In this document: in pieces, positions 52,042 through 60,380 of the stretch
Layout of the letters: each line of letters opens with the position of its first letter
Numbering within the stretch: position 1 is the first letter of the stretch
DNA from: Candidatus Gallacutalibacter stercoravium
GTDB lineage: Bacteria; Bacillota; Clostridia; Oscillospirales; Acutalibacteraceae
Length of the DNA: 64,000 nucleotides
Assembly (NCBI GenBank): GCA_018716975.1
Contig: DVJE01000043.1
Span: 55,373 to 119,372, forward strand
Direction of reading: 5' to 3'
Program-made: the position numbers and the translations under genes
Notes under the pieces: generated by a model
The model's database searches: none
Seen by the model: the letters and a program-made list of their open reading frames with translations, nothing else
Told to the model about the DNA's origin: nothing

Positions 52042-53211
52042 TTAGAAGGTAACATCTTCACCGTTAAAGGCGCAGGTTAACACCTTTTTCATATTTTCTA
52101 CGTCGATGGGGCGGGGGTTAGAGGCAGTGCAAGGATCTGCCACAGCATTGACTGCAATGGTATCAATATGCTCAGCCAGTTGCTCTTCGGTTACGCCGTT
52201 CTCACGGTAGCTTTGCTTGATATCCAACTTCTTGTTCATATCGCGCACAAATTCCACCAAAGAGTTGCAAAGTTGCTGGTTGGTAGAGCCTGCCAAGCCA
52301 AGAGTCCGGGCGATATCGGCGTAGCGATCTACGCACACTTTAGCGTTATATTGAATAACAGCAGGCAGCAAAATAGCGTTGCAACGGCCATGCGCAATGT
52401 GGAACATAGCGCCGGTTTTGTGGGCCAAGCTATGGGCAATACCCAACAGCGCATTAGAGAAAGCCATACCTGCCAGGCACTGGGCAATGTGCATTTTTGC
52501 GCGGGCATCTTTGTCCCCGTGATAAGAGGCAACCAAGCTGTCGGAGATATCAGAAATCGCCTGTAGCGCCAGCGGATCGGAAAAACCGGAGCGGGCAGTG
52601 GCCACATAGGCTTCGATAGCGTGGGTCAGGGCATCCATACCGGTATCGGCCGTCAGGGTCTGCGGCATGCTTTGGGGAATATCGGTATCCAGTATGGCGA
52701 TATCCGGCGTGATTTCAAAGTCTGCCAAAGGATACTTGATATTGGTAGAATAATCGGTAATGACCGAAAAAGCAGTTACCTCGGTGGCTGTTCCGCTGGT
52801 GGAAGGGATAGCCACAAAGATAGCTTTTTTGCGCAGCTGGGGCATGCTAAAGGGATCTTTGATATCGTCAAAGGTTTTATCGGGATATTCATAAAATACC
52901 CACATAGCTTTGGCAGCGTCAATGGGAGAACCGCCGCCGATGGCGACGATAACATCCGGCTCAAACTCCTGCATGGCTTTGGCGCCGCGGAAAACCGTTT
53001 CAATAGAAGGATCCGGCTCTACGCCTTCAAACAGCATTACTTCCATACCGGCTTCTTTTAACGCATCTTCTGTCTTTTGCAGAAAACCACCGCGTTTCAT
53101 AGAATGGCCGCCGGTTACAACAATAGCCTTTTTATGGCCTTTCAAGTTTTTTAATTCAGAAATTGCACCGGATCCATAATAAATGTCTCTCGGTAATGTA
53201 AATCTTGCCAT
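52042..53211 (-). CDS. Iron-containing alcohol dehydrogenase
   Basis: The 389-residue protein has the group III ADH marks: VIVAIGGGSPIDAAKAMWV (NAD loop), PSTSGTATEVTAFSV, and metal ligands in TADTGMDALTHAIEAYVA and LGIAHSLAHKTGAMFHIAHG. It probably reduces an aldehyde to an alcohol at the end of fermentation, a butanol- or propanediol-type step. ATG 53211 follows AAAGGAGGAAA. A Rex-like site lies at 53364-53381 in its upstream region, which would link its expression to the NADH/NAD+ ratio. Confidence 0.95.
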   Translation of the reverse strand: MARFTLPRDIYYGSGAISELKNLKGHKKAIVVTGGHSMKRGGFLQKTEDALKEAGMEVMLFEGVEPDPSIETVFRGAKAMQEFEPDVIVAIGGGSPIDAAKAMWVFYEYPDKTFDDIKDPFSMPQLRKKAIFVAIPSTSGTATEVTAFSVITDYSTNIKYPLADFEITPDIAILDTDIPQSMPQTLTADTGMDALTHAIEAYVATARSGFSDPLALQAISDISDSLVASYHGDKDARAKMHIAQCLAGMAFSNALLGIAHSLAHKTGAMFHIAHGRCNAILLPAVIQYNAKVCVDRYADIARTLGLAGSTNQQLCNSLVEFVRDMNKKLDIKQSYRENGVTEEQLAEHIDTIAVNAVADPCTASNPRPIDVENMKKVLTCAFNGEDVTF

Positions 53212-53363
53212 ACGATTTCCTCCTTTATGGCTTAGTCACTATTGCAGCCATTACAAGCGCCACGTTGTAAGATGCATTTTTAGTTTTGCGCCAGTAAAAG
53301 CTATTTGTTAATGATGCTTGATATATAGGATGATAAATTGTGCATAATATAAAAGTTAGAATA

Positions 53364-53381
53364 TTGTTAAAGTTATATCAA
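53364..53381. promoter_or_regulatory. Rex-like operator
   Basis: TTGTTAA-AGTT-ATATCAA keeps the 7-4-7 spacing of Rex sites (TTGTTAA, four bases, TTAACAA); the left half is exact and the right half has five of seven. Rex, the NADH-sensing repressor, controls alcohol dehydrogenases in clostridia. Confidence 0.45.
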
Positions 53382-53586
53382 GCTTTCAAGGCTATAATAG
53401 CACACGCAAGCGTGAATTGCAATTGTATAAAACGCCGGTTATCAACATAATATTTTGTGCAGTATTAAAGAACAAAAAAGAAGAGAAGACGCGAGCTTTT
53501 CAAAGACTTAAAAACAGACGAACGAGAACGAAGTATCATTTTTAGCCGGTTTAGCCGGTTGAGGATAATTTGCACATGTGTGCGGG

Positions 53587-53616
53587 TTGTTGCTTTTATA
53601 GGGAATATGCTATAAT
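53587..53616 (+). promoter_or_regulatory. Promoter of exonuclease III
   Basis: TTGTTG (53587-53592), 18-base spacer, TATAAT (53611-53616) with TGC as extended -10. The start codon at 53689 lies about 65 bases downstream. Confidence 0.7.
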
Positions 53617-53688
53617 CTGGGCGAGTCGCCGGGCCGTGCTAGCGTGCGGACATGCCGGTGTTCGGCAATGTAAAAGGAGGTTATACCG

Positions 53689-54447
53689 ATGAAATTGATT
53701 TCCTGGAATGTCAACGGATTGCGCGCTTGTTTGGGAAAAGGGTTTCTGGCCTATTTTGAGCAGGCAAACGCCGATATTTTTTGTTTGCAAGAAACCAAAA
53801 TGCAGCCCGGCCAGGTAGAGCTGGAGTTGCCCGGTTATTATCAGTTTTGGAACAGCGCAGAGCGCAAAGGGTATTCCGGCACGGCAGTTTTTTCCCGGCG
53901 GGAACCGGATTCGGTAACCTATGGGCTGGGAATTGACATACACGACAATGAGGGGCGGGCCATCACTTTGGAATTCCCCACATTTTATTTGGTGAACGTG
54001 TATAGCCCCAATTCCAAAGAGCAACTGGCGCGCATCGATTACCGTATGCAGTGGGAGGATGATCTGCGCGCTTATTTGCAACGTTTGGATGAACGCAAAC
54101 CGGTGGTGCTTTGTGGGGATCTGAATGTGGCGCATGAAGAAATTGACCTAAAGAACCCCAAAACCAACCGGGGCAATGCCGGCTTTAGCGATCAAGAGCG
54201 GCAGAAGATGGGGCAGCTGCTGGATGCGGGGTTTGTGGATTCTTTCCGCCAGCTTTACCCCCAGCGCACGGGAGCGTATTCTTGGTGGTCTTACCGGTTT
54301 AATGCCCGTAAGAACAACGCGGGTTGGCGAATAGATTATTTTATTGTGTCGCGCCGCTGGGCGCAGCGCATAGAAGAGGCCGAAATTTATGCCGAGGTGT
54401 TGGGCAGCGATCATTGCCCAGTGGGCTTGATGCTGCGTGAGGACTAA
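53689..54447 (+). CDS. Exodeoxyribonuclease III (AP endonuclease)
   Basis: The 252-residue protein has the ExoIII order: SWNVNGLRACLGKGF, the metal-binding IFCLQETKMQ, catalytic GDLNVAHEEIDLKNPKTNRG and SDHCPVGLML. It cuts DNA at abasic sites in base excision repair. ATG 53689 has AAAGGAGG upstream. It is transcribed alone. Confidence 0.96.
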   Translation: MKLISWNVNGLRACLGKGFLAYFEQANADIFCLQETKMQPGQVELELPGYYQFWNSAERKGYSGTAVFSRREPDSVTYGLGIDIHDNEGRAITLEFPTFYLVNVYSPNSKEQLARIDYRMQWEDDLRAYLQRLDERKPVVLCGDLNVAHEEIDLKNPKTNRGNAGFSDQERQKMGQLLDAGFVDSFRQLYPQRTGAYSWWSYRFNARKNNAGWRIDYFIVSRRWAQRIEEAEIYAEVLGSDHCPVGLMLRED

Positions 54448-54485
54448 CCAAATAAAGAAAATTTTGGCGATTTGATAAAAAGAGG

Positions 54486-54514
54486 TTGGCGCACCGGCTT
54501 TTATGTGATATGAT
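54486..54514 (+). promoter_or_regulatory. Promoter of the Gld-like ABC operon
   Basis: TTGGCG (54486-54491), 17-base spacer, TATGAT (54509-54514) with TG as extended -10. It predicts a leader of more than 200 bases before ATG 54739. Confidence 0.6.
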
Positions 54515-54638
54515 AAATATTGCCGCTATTTACAATCAAAATATTAATAAAATGCCGGTTTGTTTTCTTATTATTAATATATTTTTAACAAAACAAGGGG
54601 ACTATTTTACTAAAATAAAGAGGAAATAACCGAACCGG

Positions 54639-54720
54639 CCGCCGCCTTGCTTACCCACGGGGCAGCGGCAGGATTTGTTTTGCCCATGGCAAAACAACCG
54701 GCAGGCACGGCGGTTTTTTA
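54639..54720 (+). promoter_or_regulatory. Terminator-like structure in the leader of the ABC operon
   Basis: CCGCCG (54639-54644) can pair with CGGCGG (54708-54713), enclosing an exact 10-base-pair hairpin (TTGTTTTGCC, CAT, GGCAAAACAA at 54676-54698), and is followed by six T (54714-54719). It ends four bases before the ribosome site GAGGAG (54724-54729). An alternative hairpin can form between GCCGCCTTGC and GCAGCGGC. The arrangement resembles an attenuator. Confidence 0.5.
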
Positions 54721-54738
54721 AGTGAGGAGTTGAAGCAG

Positions 54739-55827
54739 ATGATAGAGGTAAAGGACCTCGTAAAGCAGTACGGCGATAAGCTGGCGGTGGATCATATCAG
54801 CTTTTCCGTACAAGACGGCGAGATTTTGGGCTTTTTGGGCCCCAACGGCGCCGGTAAGACCACAACCATGAATATCATCACAGGATATCTGTCGTCTACT
54901 GCGGGTACGGTAACGGTGGATGGCTGTGAAATACTGGAAGATCCCATGGGGGCAAAAAAGAAAATCGGTTACCTGCCGGAACAGCCGCCGCTGTACCTAG
55001 ATATGACCGTAAAGGCTTATCTGGATTTTGTGTTTGATCTGAAAAAGGTAACCCTGCCCAAGGCGGCCCACATCAAAGAGGTGTGCAACCTGGTTAAAAT
55101 TTCTAATGTGTACAACCGGGTCATTAAAAACCTTTCTAAAGGCTACCGCCAGCGCGTCGGCTTAGCGCAGGCACTTTTGGGCAATCCGCCGCTGCTGATT
55201 CTGGACGAGCCCACCGTCGGCCTGGATCCCAAGCAGATTATTGAAATCCGCAACCTGATTAAAAGTTTGGGCAAGCGGCACACCGTCATTCTCTCCTCCC
55301 ATGTGCTGCCCGAAGTGCAAGCCACATGCGATAGGATCATCGTTATCAACAAGGGTAAGTTGGTAGCCGATGATACCACTGAAAATCTGTCGAAATCGCT
55401 GAGCGGGGAACACCGCTTGGTTGCCCGTATCGAAGGCAAAGAGCAAGCGATTTACAGCACCTTAAAGTCTATAGACGGCATGTTGGCCGTTACCAAAATG
55501 GGCGAAAAGGAACCGGGTGTTTACGAGTTTATTATTGAGGCCGATCCCGATATGGATATTCGCCGTCCGGTGTTCCGCGCGCTGGCCAAGGCCGATTGCC
55601 CGCTGCTGATGATGCATAACGCCGAGTTGACCCTGGAGGATATCTTCCTGCAGTTGACCGACGATAAAGCGCAGCCCAATCTTCTTTCTAAAAAAGCCAA
55701 GGCAGCGCCTGCGTCAAAGGGTGCCGACAACAAAAAAGAGTCGAGCGAGCCGGAAAGCAAGGCCGATGCGCCTGAGAAAGAAAAGGGCGAAGCCGAGGCA
55801 AACGATGAGGATGGAGGCGAGAACTAA
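54739..55827 (+). CDS. ABC transporter ATP-binding protein, GldA-like
   Basis: The 362-residue ATPase has Walker A GPNGAGKTT, signature LSKGYRQRVGLA, Walker B LLILDEPTVGLD and switch SSHVL. The tail after residue 305 is unusual: about 55 residues rich in Lys, Ala and Glu, ending in DAPEKEKGEAEANDEDGG. It begins an operon with a permease, a GldG-like protein and a DUF4340 protein. ATG 54739 is nine bases from GAGGAG; TTG 54730 is adjacent to the site and unlikely. Confidence 0.92.
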   Translation: MIEVKDLVKQYGDKLAVDHISFSVQDGEILGFLGPNGAGKTTTMNIITGYLSSTAGTVTVDGCEILEDPMGAKKKIGYLPEQPPLYLDMTVKAYLDFVFDLKKVTLPKAAHIKEVCNLVKISNVYNRVIKNLSKGYRQRVGLAQALLGNPPLLILDEPTVGLDPKQIIEIRNLIKSLGKRHTVILSSHVLPEVQATCDRIIVINKGKLVADDTTENLSKSLSGEHRLVARIEGKEQAIYSTLKSIDGMLAVTKMGEKEPGVYEFIIEADPDMDIRRPVFRALAKADCPLLMMHNAELTLEDIFLQLTDDKAQPNLLSKKAKAAPASKGADNKKESSEPESKADAPEKEKGEAEANDEDGGEN

Positions 55828-56528
55828 TGGGAGCGGTTATTAAAAGGGAGTTATCCGGATATTTTTCCTCTCCGATAGGATATATTGTGCTGGCGGTATT
55901 TTATATCTTTTCCGGATACTATTTTTTGGTTACCTTGCTGAGCAATATCAGCACGCTAAACTATGTGTTTAGCAGTATGTTTACCATTGTGCTGTTTTTG
56001 ATGCCGATTCTTACCATGCGTATGTGGAGTGAAGACAAAAGGCAAAAGACCGATCAGATTTTGTTCACGGCGCCGGTTAGGCTGTTGCCGGTTACCCTTG
56101 GCAAATATTTTGCAGCGCTGATTGTTTACACGTTGGCTCTGTGCATTAATCTGGTTTATGCCATTGTTATTTCTTTCTTTGCTGCGCCGGATTGGGCTGT
56201 GTTTGTGGGCAATATGATAGGCCTGTTCCTGCTGGGGGCGGCGCTTATCGCCATCGGCATGTTTATTTCGTCCCTAACAGAAAACCAGGTGGTAGCAGCT
56301 GTGGGCAGCTTTGCCGTAAGCTTGTTTATTTTGTTGACCGATACCCTAGCCAGTGTGGTGGGGGTTGACTTTATCAGCGCCATTATTGAGGGGCTGTCCT
56401 TTAACGGCCATTACACCAACTTTACCTCAGGTATTTTGGATGCAGTGGATCTGATCTTCTTCCTGAGTGTTTCTGTTGTGTTTATTTTTCTAACCGTACG
56501 CGTGTTTGAAAAGAAAAGATGGAGCTGA
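55827..56528 (+). CDS. ABC-2 permease, GldF-like
   Basis: The 233-residue membrane protein has six hydrophobic helices and starts IKRELSGYFSSPIGYIVLAV, the typical start of GldF-type permeases. Its ATG overlaps the stop of the ATPase by one base (TAATG). It works with the ATPase; the cargo in non-gliding Firmicutes is unknown. Confidence 0.92.
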   Translation: MGAVIKRELSGYFSSPIGYIVLAVFYIFSGYYFLVTLLSNISTLNYVFSSMFTIVLFLMPILTMRMWSEDKRQKTDQILFTAPVRLLPVTLGKYFAALIVYTLALCINLVYAIVISFFAAPDWAVFVGNMIGLFLLGAALIAIGMFISSLTENQVVAAVGSFAVSLFILLTDTLASVVGVDFISAIIEGLSFNGHYTNFTSGILDAVDLIFFLSVSVVFIFLTVRVFEKKRWS

Positions 56529-56542
56529 GGGAGGAGCCAAAA

Positions 56543-58075
56543 ATGAAAAAAGAGAAGAAACAGCAGGCCGCCCAGCCGGCTCAAGATGCAAAGCAAAAGA
56601 AAAAATTCTCTTGGAGCTTGCTAAAAAGCCGCCGGTTTCGCCATGGCAGCATGGCTACCGTAATCACGATATTGTTTTTGGTTGCTGTGATTGTGGTAAA
56701 CGCCATTGTGAACGTGTTAAGTGATCGTGTTAAGATGAGCGTCGATCTCACCCAGCAGCAGGCGTACAATTTAACGCAAGATTCGATTGATTTTGTGGCT
56801 GGGCTGGAAAAAGATGTGGAAATTATCGTGCTCAACGACGAATCCGAATTTACTTACAACGGCCAGTACTATGTGCAGGCCAACGAGGTCATCCGGCAGT
56901 ATGCCCAATATAGCAATAGGGTGAGCGTCAGCTATGTCAACCCCGCGCAAAACCCCACCTTTATGGCAGATTTTTCAGAGGATAACCCCGCGACAAACGA
57001 TATTATCGTTCGGTGCGGTGATAGGCATATTGTGGTGTCTTCTTCCGATCTGTTTAACCAACAGCTCGATACCAGCACCTATTCTTACCGTATTACTTCT
57101 TCTCGGGCGGAAGAAGCCATTACTTCAGCCATGGTTAACGTAATTAGCGACACGCAAATTCAGGTATCGCTGCTTACCGGCTATGGTGAAAGCGGCTATG
57201 ACGCTTTTGTAGAGTTACTGCGCAAAAACAACTATAATGTCATTACCCAAAATATTGTTACCGAAGAGATTGACCCGGAATCTAAAGTGGTTATTGTTTT
57301 TGCTCCTGCTTACGATTACGACGAGGAAGCGGTGCAAAAGCTGGGAGCCTTTTTGGAAAACGGAAACCAGATGGGCAAGTCGCTGTTTTATGTGGCCAAT
57401 TTCGAGCAGCCGGATACGCCGAACCTAAATACGCTGTTGGAAGAGTGGGCGCTGCAAGTTGGCGACGGTATTGTATTTGAAACCGATAACAACAATTTGG
57501 CAGTTGTGAATAACCCCTATTATGGCCTGAGCGAGTACTATTCAGGCGACGAAGACACCACTTATATTGAAGACTTGAAGGATCCCAGCAAGCCGGTTAT
57601 TGTGCCCTTCAGTAAGCCCATTGAGGTGCTTAACTCCGAAATTGCCAAGCCGTTGTTAACCTCTTCAGAGGAGACTTCAGGCGTGGTGCCTAGCGATGCT
57701 GGGGATGATTGGACCTATGAAAATGCCGAAGTCAAAGGGCCGGTTAATACTGCTGCAATCTGTATTAAAACAAGATTTGACGGCACCACGCCGCTTATCT
57801 CTAACCTGGTGGTTGTGGGTTCGCCCGACGCTTTGGCAGAAGACGTGCTCAGCATGAACTCCTTTAATAACTCGGCGTATTTCTTAAATTTGTTTGACCA
57901 TATCGCCGAACGGGAGGATAACTCCATCACCATTGAGTCTAAGAGCCTTTCCGTCAATGAGCTTGGCATTACCGTGGGTACCAGTTTGACCCTGGGTGTT
58001 GTGTTTACGATTGCGTTGCCCGCAGTTATATTGATTGTTGGGTTGGTCATCTGGATCCGCAGGAGGAACCGCTAA
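56543..58075 (+). CDS. GldG-like auxiliary protein of the ABC operon
   Basis: The 510-residue protein has a Lys/Gln-rich cytoplasmic start, a membrane helix (about 40-60), a large outside domain (VDLTQQQAYNLTQDSIDFV and later VSLLTGYGESGYDAFVELL) and a second helix at the C-terminus with a short basic end. This matches the GldG/DUF7088 group that goes with GldA and GldF. ATG 56543 follows GGGAGGAG; the frame is open from 56519. Confidence 0.9.
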   Translation: MKKEKKQQAAQPAQDAKQKKKFSWSLLKSRRFRHGSMATVITILFLVAVIVVNAIVNVLSDRVKMSVDLTQQQAYNLTQDSIDFVAGLEKDVEIIVLNDESEFTYNGQYYVQANEVIRQYAQYSNRVSVSYVNPAQNPTFMADFSEDNPATNDIIVRCGDRHIVVSSSDLFNQQLDTSTYSYRITSSRAEEAITSAMVNVISDTQIQVSLLTGYGESGYDAFVELLRKNNYNVITQNIVTEEIDPESKVVIVFAPAYDYDEEAVQKLGAFLENGNQMGKSLFYVANFEQPDTPNLNTLLEEWALQVGDGIVFETDNNNLAVVNNPYYGLSEYYSGDEDTTYIEDLKDPSKPVIVPFSKPIEVLNSEIAKPLLTSSEETSGVVPSDAGDDWTYENAEVKGPVNTAAICIKTRFDGTTPLISNLVVVGSPDALAEDVLSMNSFNNSAYFLNLFDHIAEREDNSITIESKSLSVNELGITVGTSLTLGVVFTIALPAVILIVGLVIWIRRRNR

Positions 58076-58077
58076 TC

Positions 58078-59565
58078 ATGAATAAAAAACTAAGAGGTAT
58101 TATCATTGGCTGCGTCGCGGTTGTTGTTTTGGTCGCCGCTCTTATCGTCCTTAGCAATTTGCCGGCAGACAGCAGCGAGACGGCGAGCGAAGATGCCGCC
58201 GCCTCTACTGCGGCCATTTATTTAAACGATAAGCAGGCCGCCAATGTGCGCAAAGTGGAAGTGACCAATGAAACGGGAAGTTACGTGGTAAACGTAACGG
58301 AGGAAAGCGAGTATACAATTGACGGGCTGGATAACGCGCCGCTGTCTGATACTTCCATGCAATCCTTCCTATCCGATATCGGCTCCATTAACGCCAAGGC
58401 TTTAATCGACGAAGAAGGAACCGATTTGAATCAATATGGGTTGGGCCAGCCTCGCGCTACCGTTACGGTTACTTACAGCGACGGGTCTTCCAACGAGGTG
58501 AGAATTGGCAATGATGCCCCCGCCAGCGAAGGGGTATACTGCATGGTAGACGACGACCCCAAGGTTTACCTTTTCCTCACCTCAAAAGTGGATGATTTGC
58601 TGCTGGGCGCGTTGGATATGGTGGATAAAACCATTACCAATACCGGCGTGGTAGAGCCGGAGGAAAGCACCACGAGCAGTGGTGATGATGAAAATGCCAA
58701 CCTTACAACACTGGTGAAGCTTACGTTGGGGGGAACATCCCGCGAGGAACCGATTGTGGTAGAACCCTCTACCCACCCCAATTCTTACAGCTTGTACGAC
58801 ATTACCAGCCCCAACCACCGTGTAACCAACAGTGACGCCACCGGCCCGCTGCTGACCAATTTGTTTGGGCTTACGGCGGAAGAAGTGATAACTGTTAACC
58901 CCACCCAGGAGGAGCTGGAGCAATACGGCTTAGCGGATCCTTATTCTACAGCAGAGGCGATTTATCCCTCTGAAACCATCTCTCTCATTTGCTCGGCACC
59001 GCAGGATGGGTATGTATACGTTATGAATCGCGACAAAAACGTGATTTATAGAATGGCGGATGAAATTATTGATACCTCGTCTGAAACTCGTTTCAGCAGC
59101 CTTTCTTGGATTAACGCCCAGTATAGCGATTTGCTTTCTCACTTGGTGACGACGCCTTATATTGGCGATCTGAAGAGCTTAACGGTATCGACGGCGGATC
59201 AGTCCTATACCTTTGATTTGTCCACCGTAAAGGATGAAAACGATACGGATGTGACCACGGCGAAATATCAAGGGGAAGAATTGGATATTGATATCTTTAA
59301 AGACTTCTACCAAGTGGTTATCGCCGCCAGCAACGAGGGTATGCTTGATGAAGAGGTTGAGGGCGAGCCGGTTCTTACCTATCGGTTTGAATATACCGAG
59401 GGCCGGGATGAAGATGTTGTGGAGTTTTATTCCACGAGCAACCTCAGGGCATTGATCAAGTTAAACGGCGATGGCGGCACGTATTGCTACCAAAGCTATG
59501 TGGATAAGGCAATTGCTGATATTCAACGTTTGTTAAACGGCGAAGAAATTACAACGGTTTATTAA
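58078..59565 (+). CDS. DUF4340 family protein
   Basis: The 495-residue protein has one N-terminal membrane helix (about 8-27) and a large outside part made of repeated beta-rich DUF4340 units (EYTIDGLDNAPLSDTSMQSFL; NQYGLGQPRATVTVTYSDGS; EQYGLADPYSTAEAIYPS). Such proteins nearly always follow GldG-like genes. ATG 58078 lies two bases after the stop of the previous gene and AGGAGGAA lies within its end. It closes the operon. Confidence 0.92.
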   Translation: MNKKLRGIIIGCVAVVVLVAALIVLSNLPADSSETASEDAAASTAAIYLNDKQAANVRKVEVTNETGSYVVNVTEESEYTIDGLDNAPLSDTSMQSFLSDIGSINAKALIDEEGTDLNQYGLGQPRATVTVTYSDGSSNEVRIGNDAPASEGVYCMVDDDPKVYLFLTSKVDDLLLGALDMVDKTITNTGVVEPEESTTSSGDDENANLTTLVKLTLGGTSREEPIVVEPSTHPNSYSLYDITSPNHRVTNSDATGPLLTNLFGLTAEEVITVNPTQEELEQYGLADPYSTAEAIYPSETISLICSAPQDGYVYVMNRDKNVIYRMADEIIDTSSETRFSSLSWINAQYSDLLSHLVTTPYIGDLKSLTVSTADQSYTFDLSTVKDENDTDVTTAKYQGEELDIDIFKDFYQVVIAASNEGMLDEEVEGEPVLTYRFEYTEGRDEDVVEFYSTSNLRALIKLNGDGGTYCYQSYVDKAIADIQRLLNGEEITTVY

Positions 59566-59586
59566 GCGAAGGAAAGCAAAGGTTTT

Positions 59587-59634
59587 AGCAGGCGGCGTTT
59601 GGTGCCCCCCCAATGGGTACCGGCGCCGCCTGCT
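59587..59634 (+). terminator. Stem-loop after the Gld-like operon
   Basis: AGCAGGCGGCG (59587-59597) pairs with CGCCGCCTGCT (59624-59634), with a GGTGCC/GGTACC inner pair. The tail is ATTTAT, not a T run, so it may terminate only together with the adjacent palindrome. Confidence 0.65.
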
Positions 59635-59688
59635 ATTTATATTAAGTAAAGCCGGCGTTATATAACGCCGGCTTTACTTAATATAAAT
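59635..59688. repeat. Perfect 54-base palindrome
   Basis: Every base from 59635 to 59661 pairs with its mirror in 59662-59688 with no spacer. The centre is GTTATATAAC, the middle of each arm is GC-rich (GCCGGC) and the outer parts are AT-rich. As RNA it would form a 25-base-pair hairpin on either strand, so it may be the shared terminator of the convergent DUF4340 and Fur/Zur genes. Confidence 0.9.
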
Positions 59689-59740
59689 TAATGAATAATA
59701 TTTATTACAATATTTTGATTACCCAACAGTTGCAATCACT

Positions 59741-60166
59741 TTATTGACCTTTACTGTTTTTGTTCTGTTGCGCACGGCAGTGGGGGCATATACCGTATAA
59801 GGTTAAATTGTGGCCGGATATGGCATAGCCCGTGTCCTGCTCCAACTTTTCTTCCACAGTGCGAAGCGGGCAGCCTTCAATGCGTATTTTGGCATCACAA
59901 CAGGTGCACACCAAATAATGGCCGTGTTTTTCTTGATGTAAGGCATAGCGCGTTACGCCATCCCCCAGCTGGGAACGTTCCAGCAGCCCAGCCTCAACAA
60001 AGCGTTCTAAGTTTCGGTAAACAGTGGAAAGCGCCAACTGCGGATATTGATCGGCCACTTGAGCCGCCACCTCTTCGGCCGACATTGGCGCCAACCCCGG
60101 GCGAAATACGCCCAATATCGCCTCTCTTTGACGGGTACTCTTTAAGCCGTGAAGAGATTGAGACAT
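59741..60166 (-). CDS. zur: Fur-family regulator, probably the zinc-uptake regulator Zur
   Basis: The 141-residue protein has the Fur winged helix (LALSTVYRNLERFVEAGLLE), metal-binding His residues (HQEKHGHYLVCTCC, SGHNLTLYG) and two CxxC pairs for structural zinc (CTCC and CPHC). Its divergent neighbours are znuA, znuC and znuB, and a perfect inverted repeat lies at their promoter, so Zur is the best reading; PerR or Fur cannot be excluded from sequence alone. ATG 60166 follows AGGAGG. Confidence 0.88.
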   Translation of the reverse strand: MSQSLHGLKSTRQREAILGVFRPGLAPMSAEEVAAQVADQYPQLALSTVYRNLERFVEAGLLERSQLGDGVTRYALHQEKHGHYLVCTCCDAKIRIEGCPLRTVEEKLEQDTGYAISGHNLTLYGICPHCRAQQNKNSKGQ

Positions 60167-60278
60167 GGCGCAGTCCTCCTATCCTGTTGAATTTCTAGGC
60201 TCATTGTAACGCATACGGCGGCGAATTTCAACCGCCTGCTGTGTTTGCGAAAGAGTGGGCAGGCATGCAAAATTTTCT

Positions 60279-60306
60279 TGACAAGGAAGAATGCATGGCT
60301 TATGAT
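60279..60306 (+). promoter_or_regulatory. Promoter of the zinc-uptake operon
   Basis: TTGACA (60279-60284), 16-base spacer, TATGAT (60301-60306). The predicted start site, about 60313, is right at the Zur box. Confidence 0.75.
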
Positions 60307-60315
60307 TATTAATGC

Positions 60316-60340
60316 GTAGTTGCAAATCATTTGCAACTAC
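60316..60340. promoter_or_regulatory. Perfect Zur-type operator
   Basis: GTAGTTGCAAAT (60316-60327), C, and the exact complement (60329-60340). The inner TGCAAAT-C-ATTTGCA has the 7-1-7 form of Fur-family boxes. It lies at the predicted transcription start of the zinc operon, where a bound repressor would block RNA polymerase. Confidence 0.85.
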
Positions 60341-60380
60341 TGTTCTTTACAAGGATTTCCTCATATCGGGAGGCTGCTTT

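Larger units (their letters stand above)
53212..53688. other. AT-rich divergent intergenic region
   Basis: These 477 bases separate the iron-type alcohol dehydrogenase from exonuclease III. They hold the Rex-like site (53364-53381), a second TTGTTAA half (53305-53311), a tandem TTTAGCCGGT repeat at about 53540-53560 and the promoter at 53587-53616. No gene is seen. Confidence 0.6.

Noticed and set aside
60312..60380. Longer znuA reading from ATG 60312
   Set aside because: The predicted transcript starts at about 60313 and the codons lie within the operator; ATG 60381 has a good site and begins the signal peptide.
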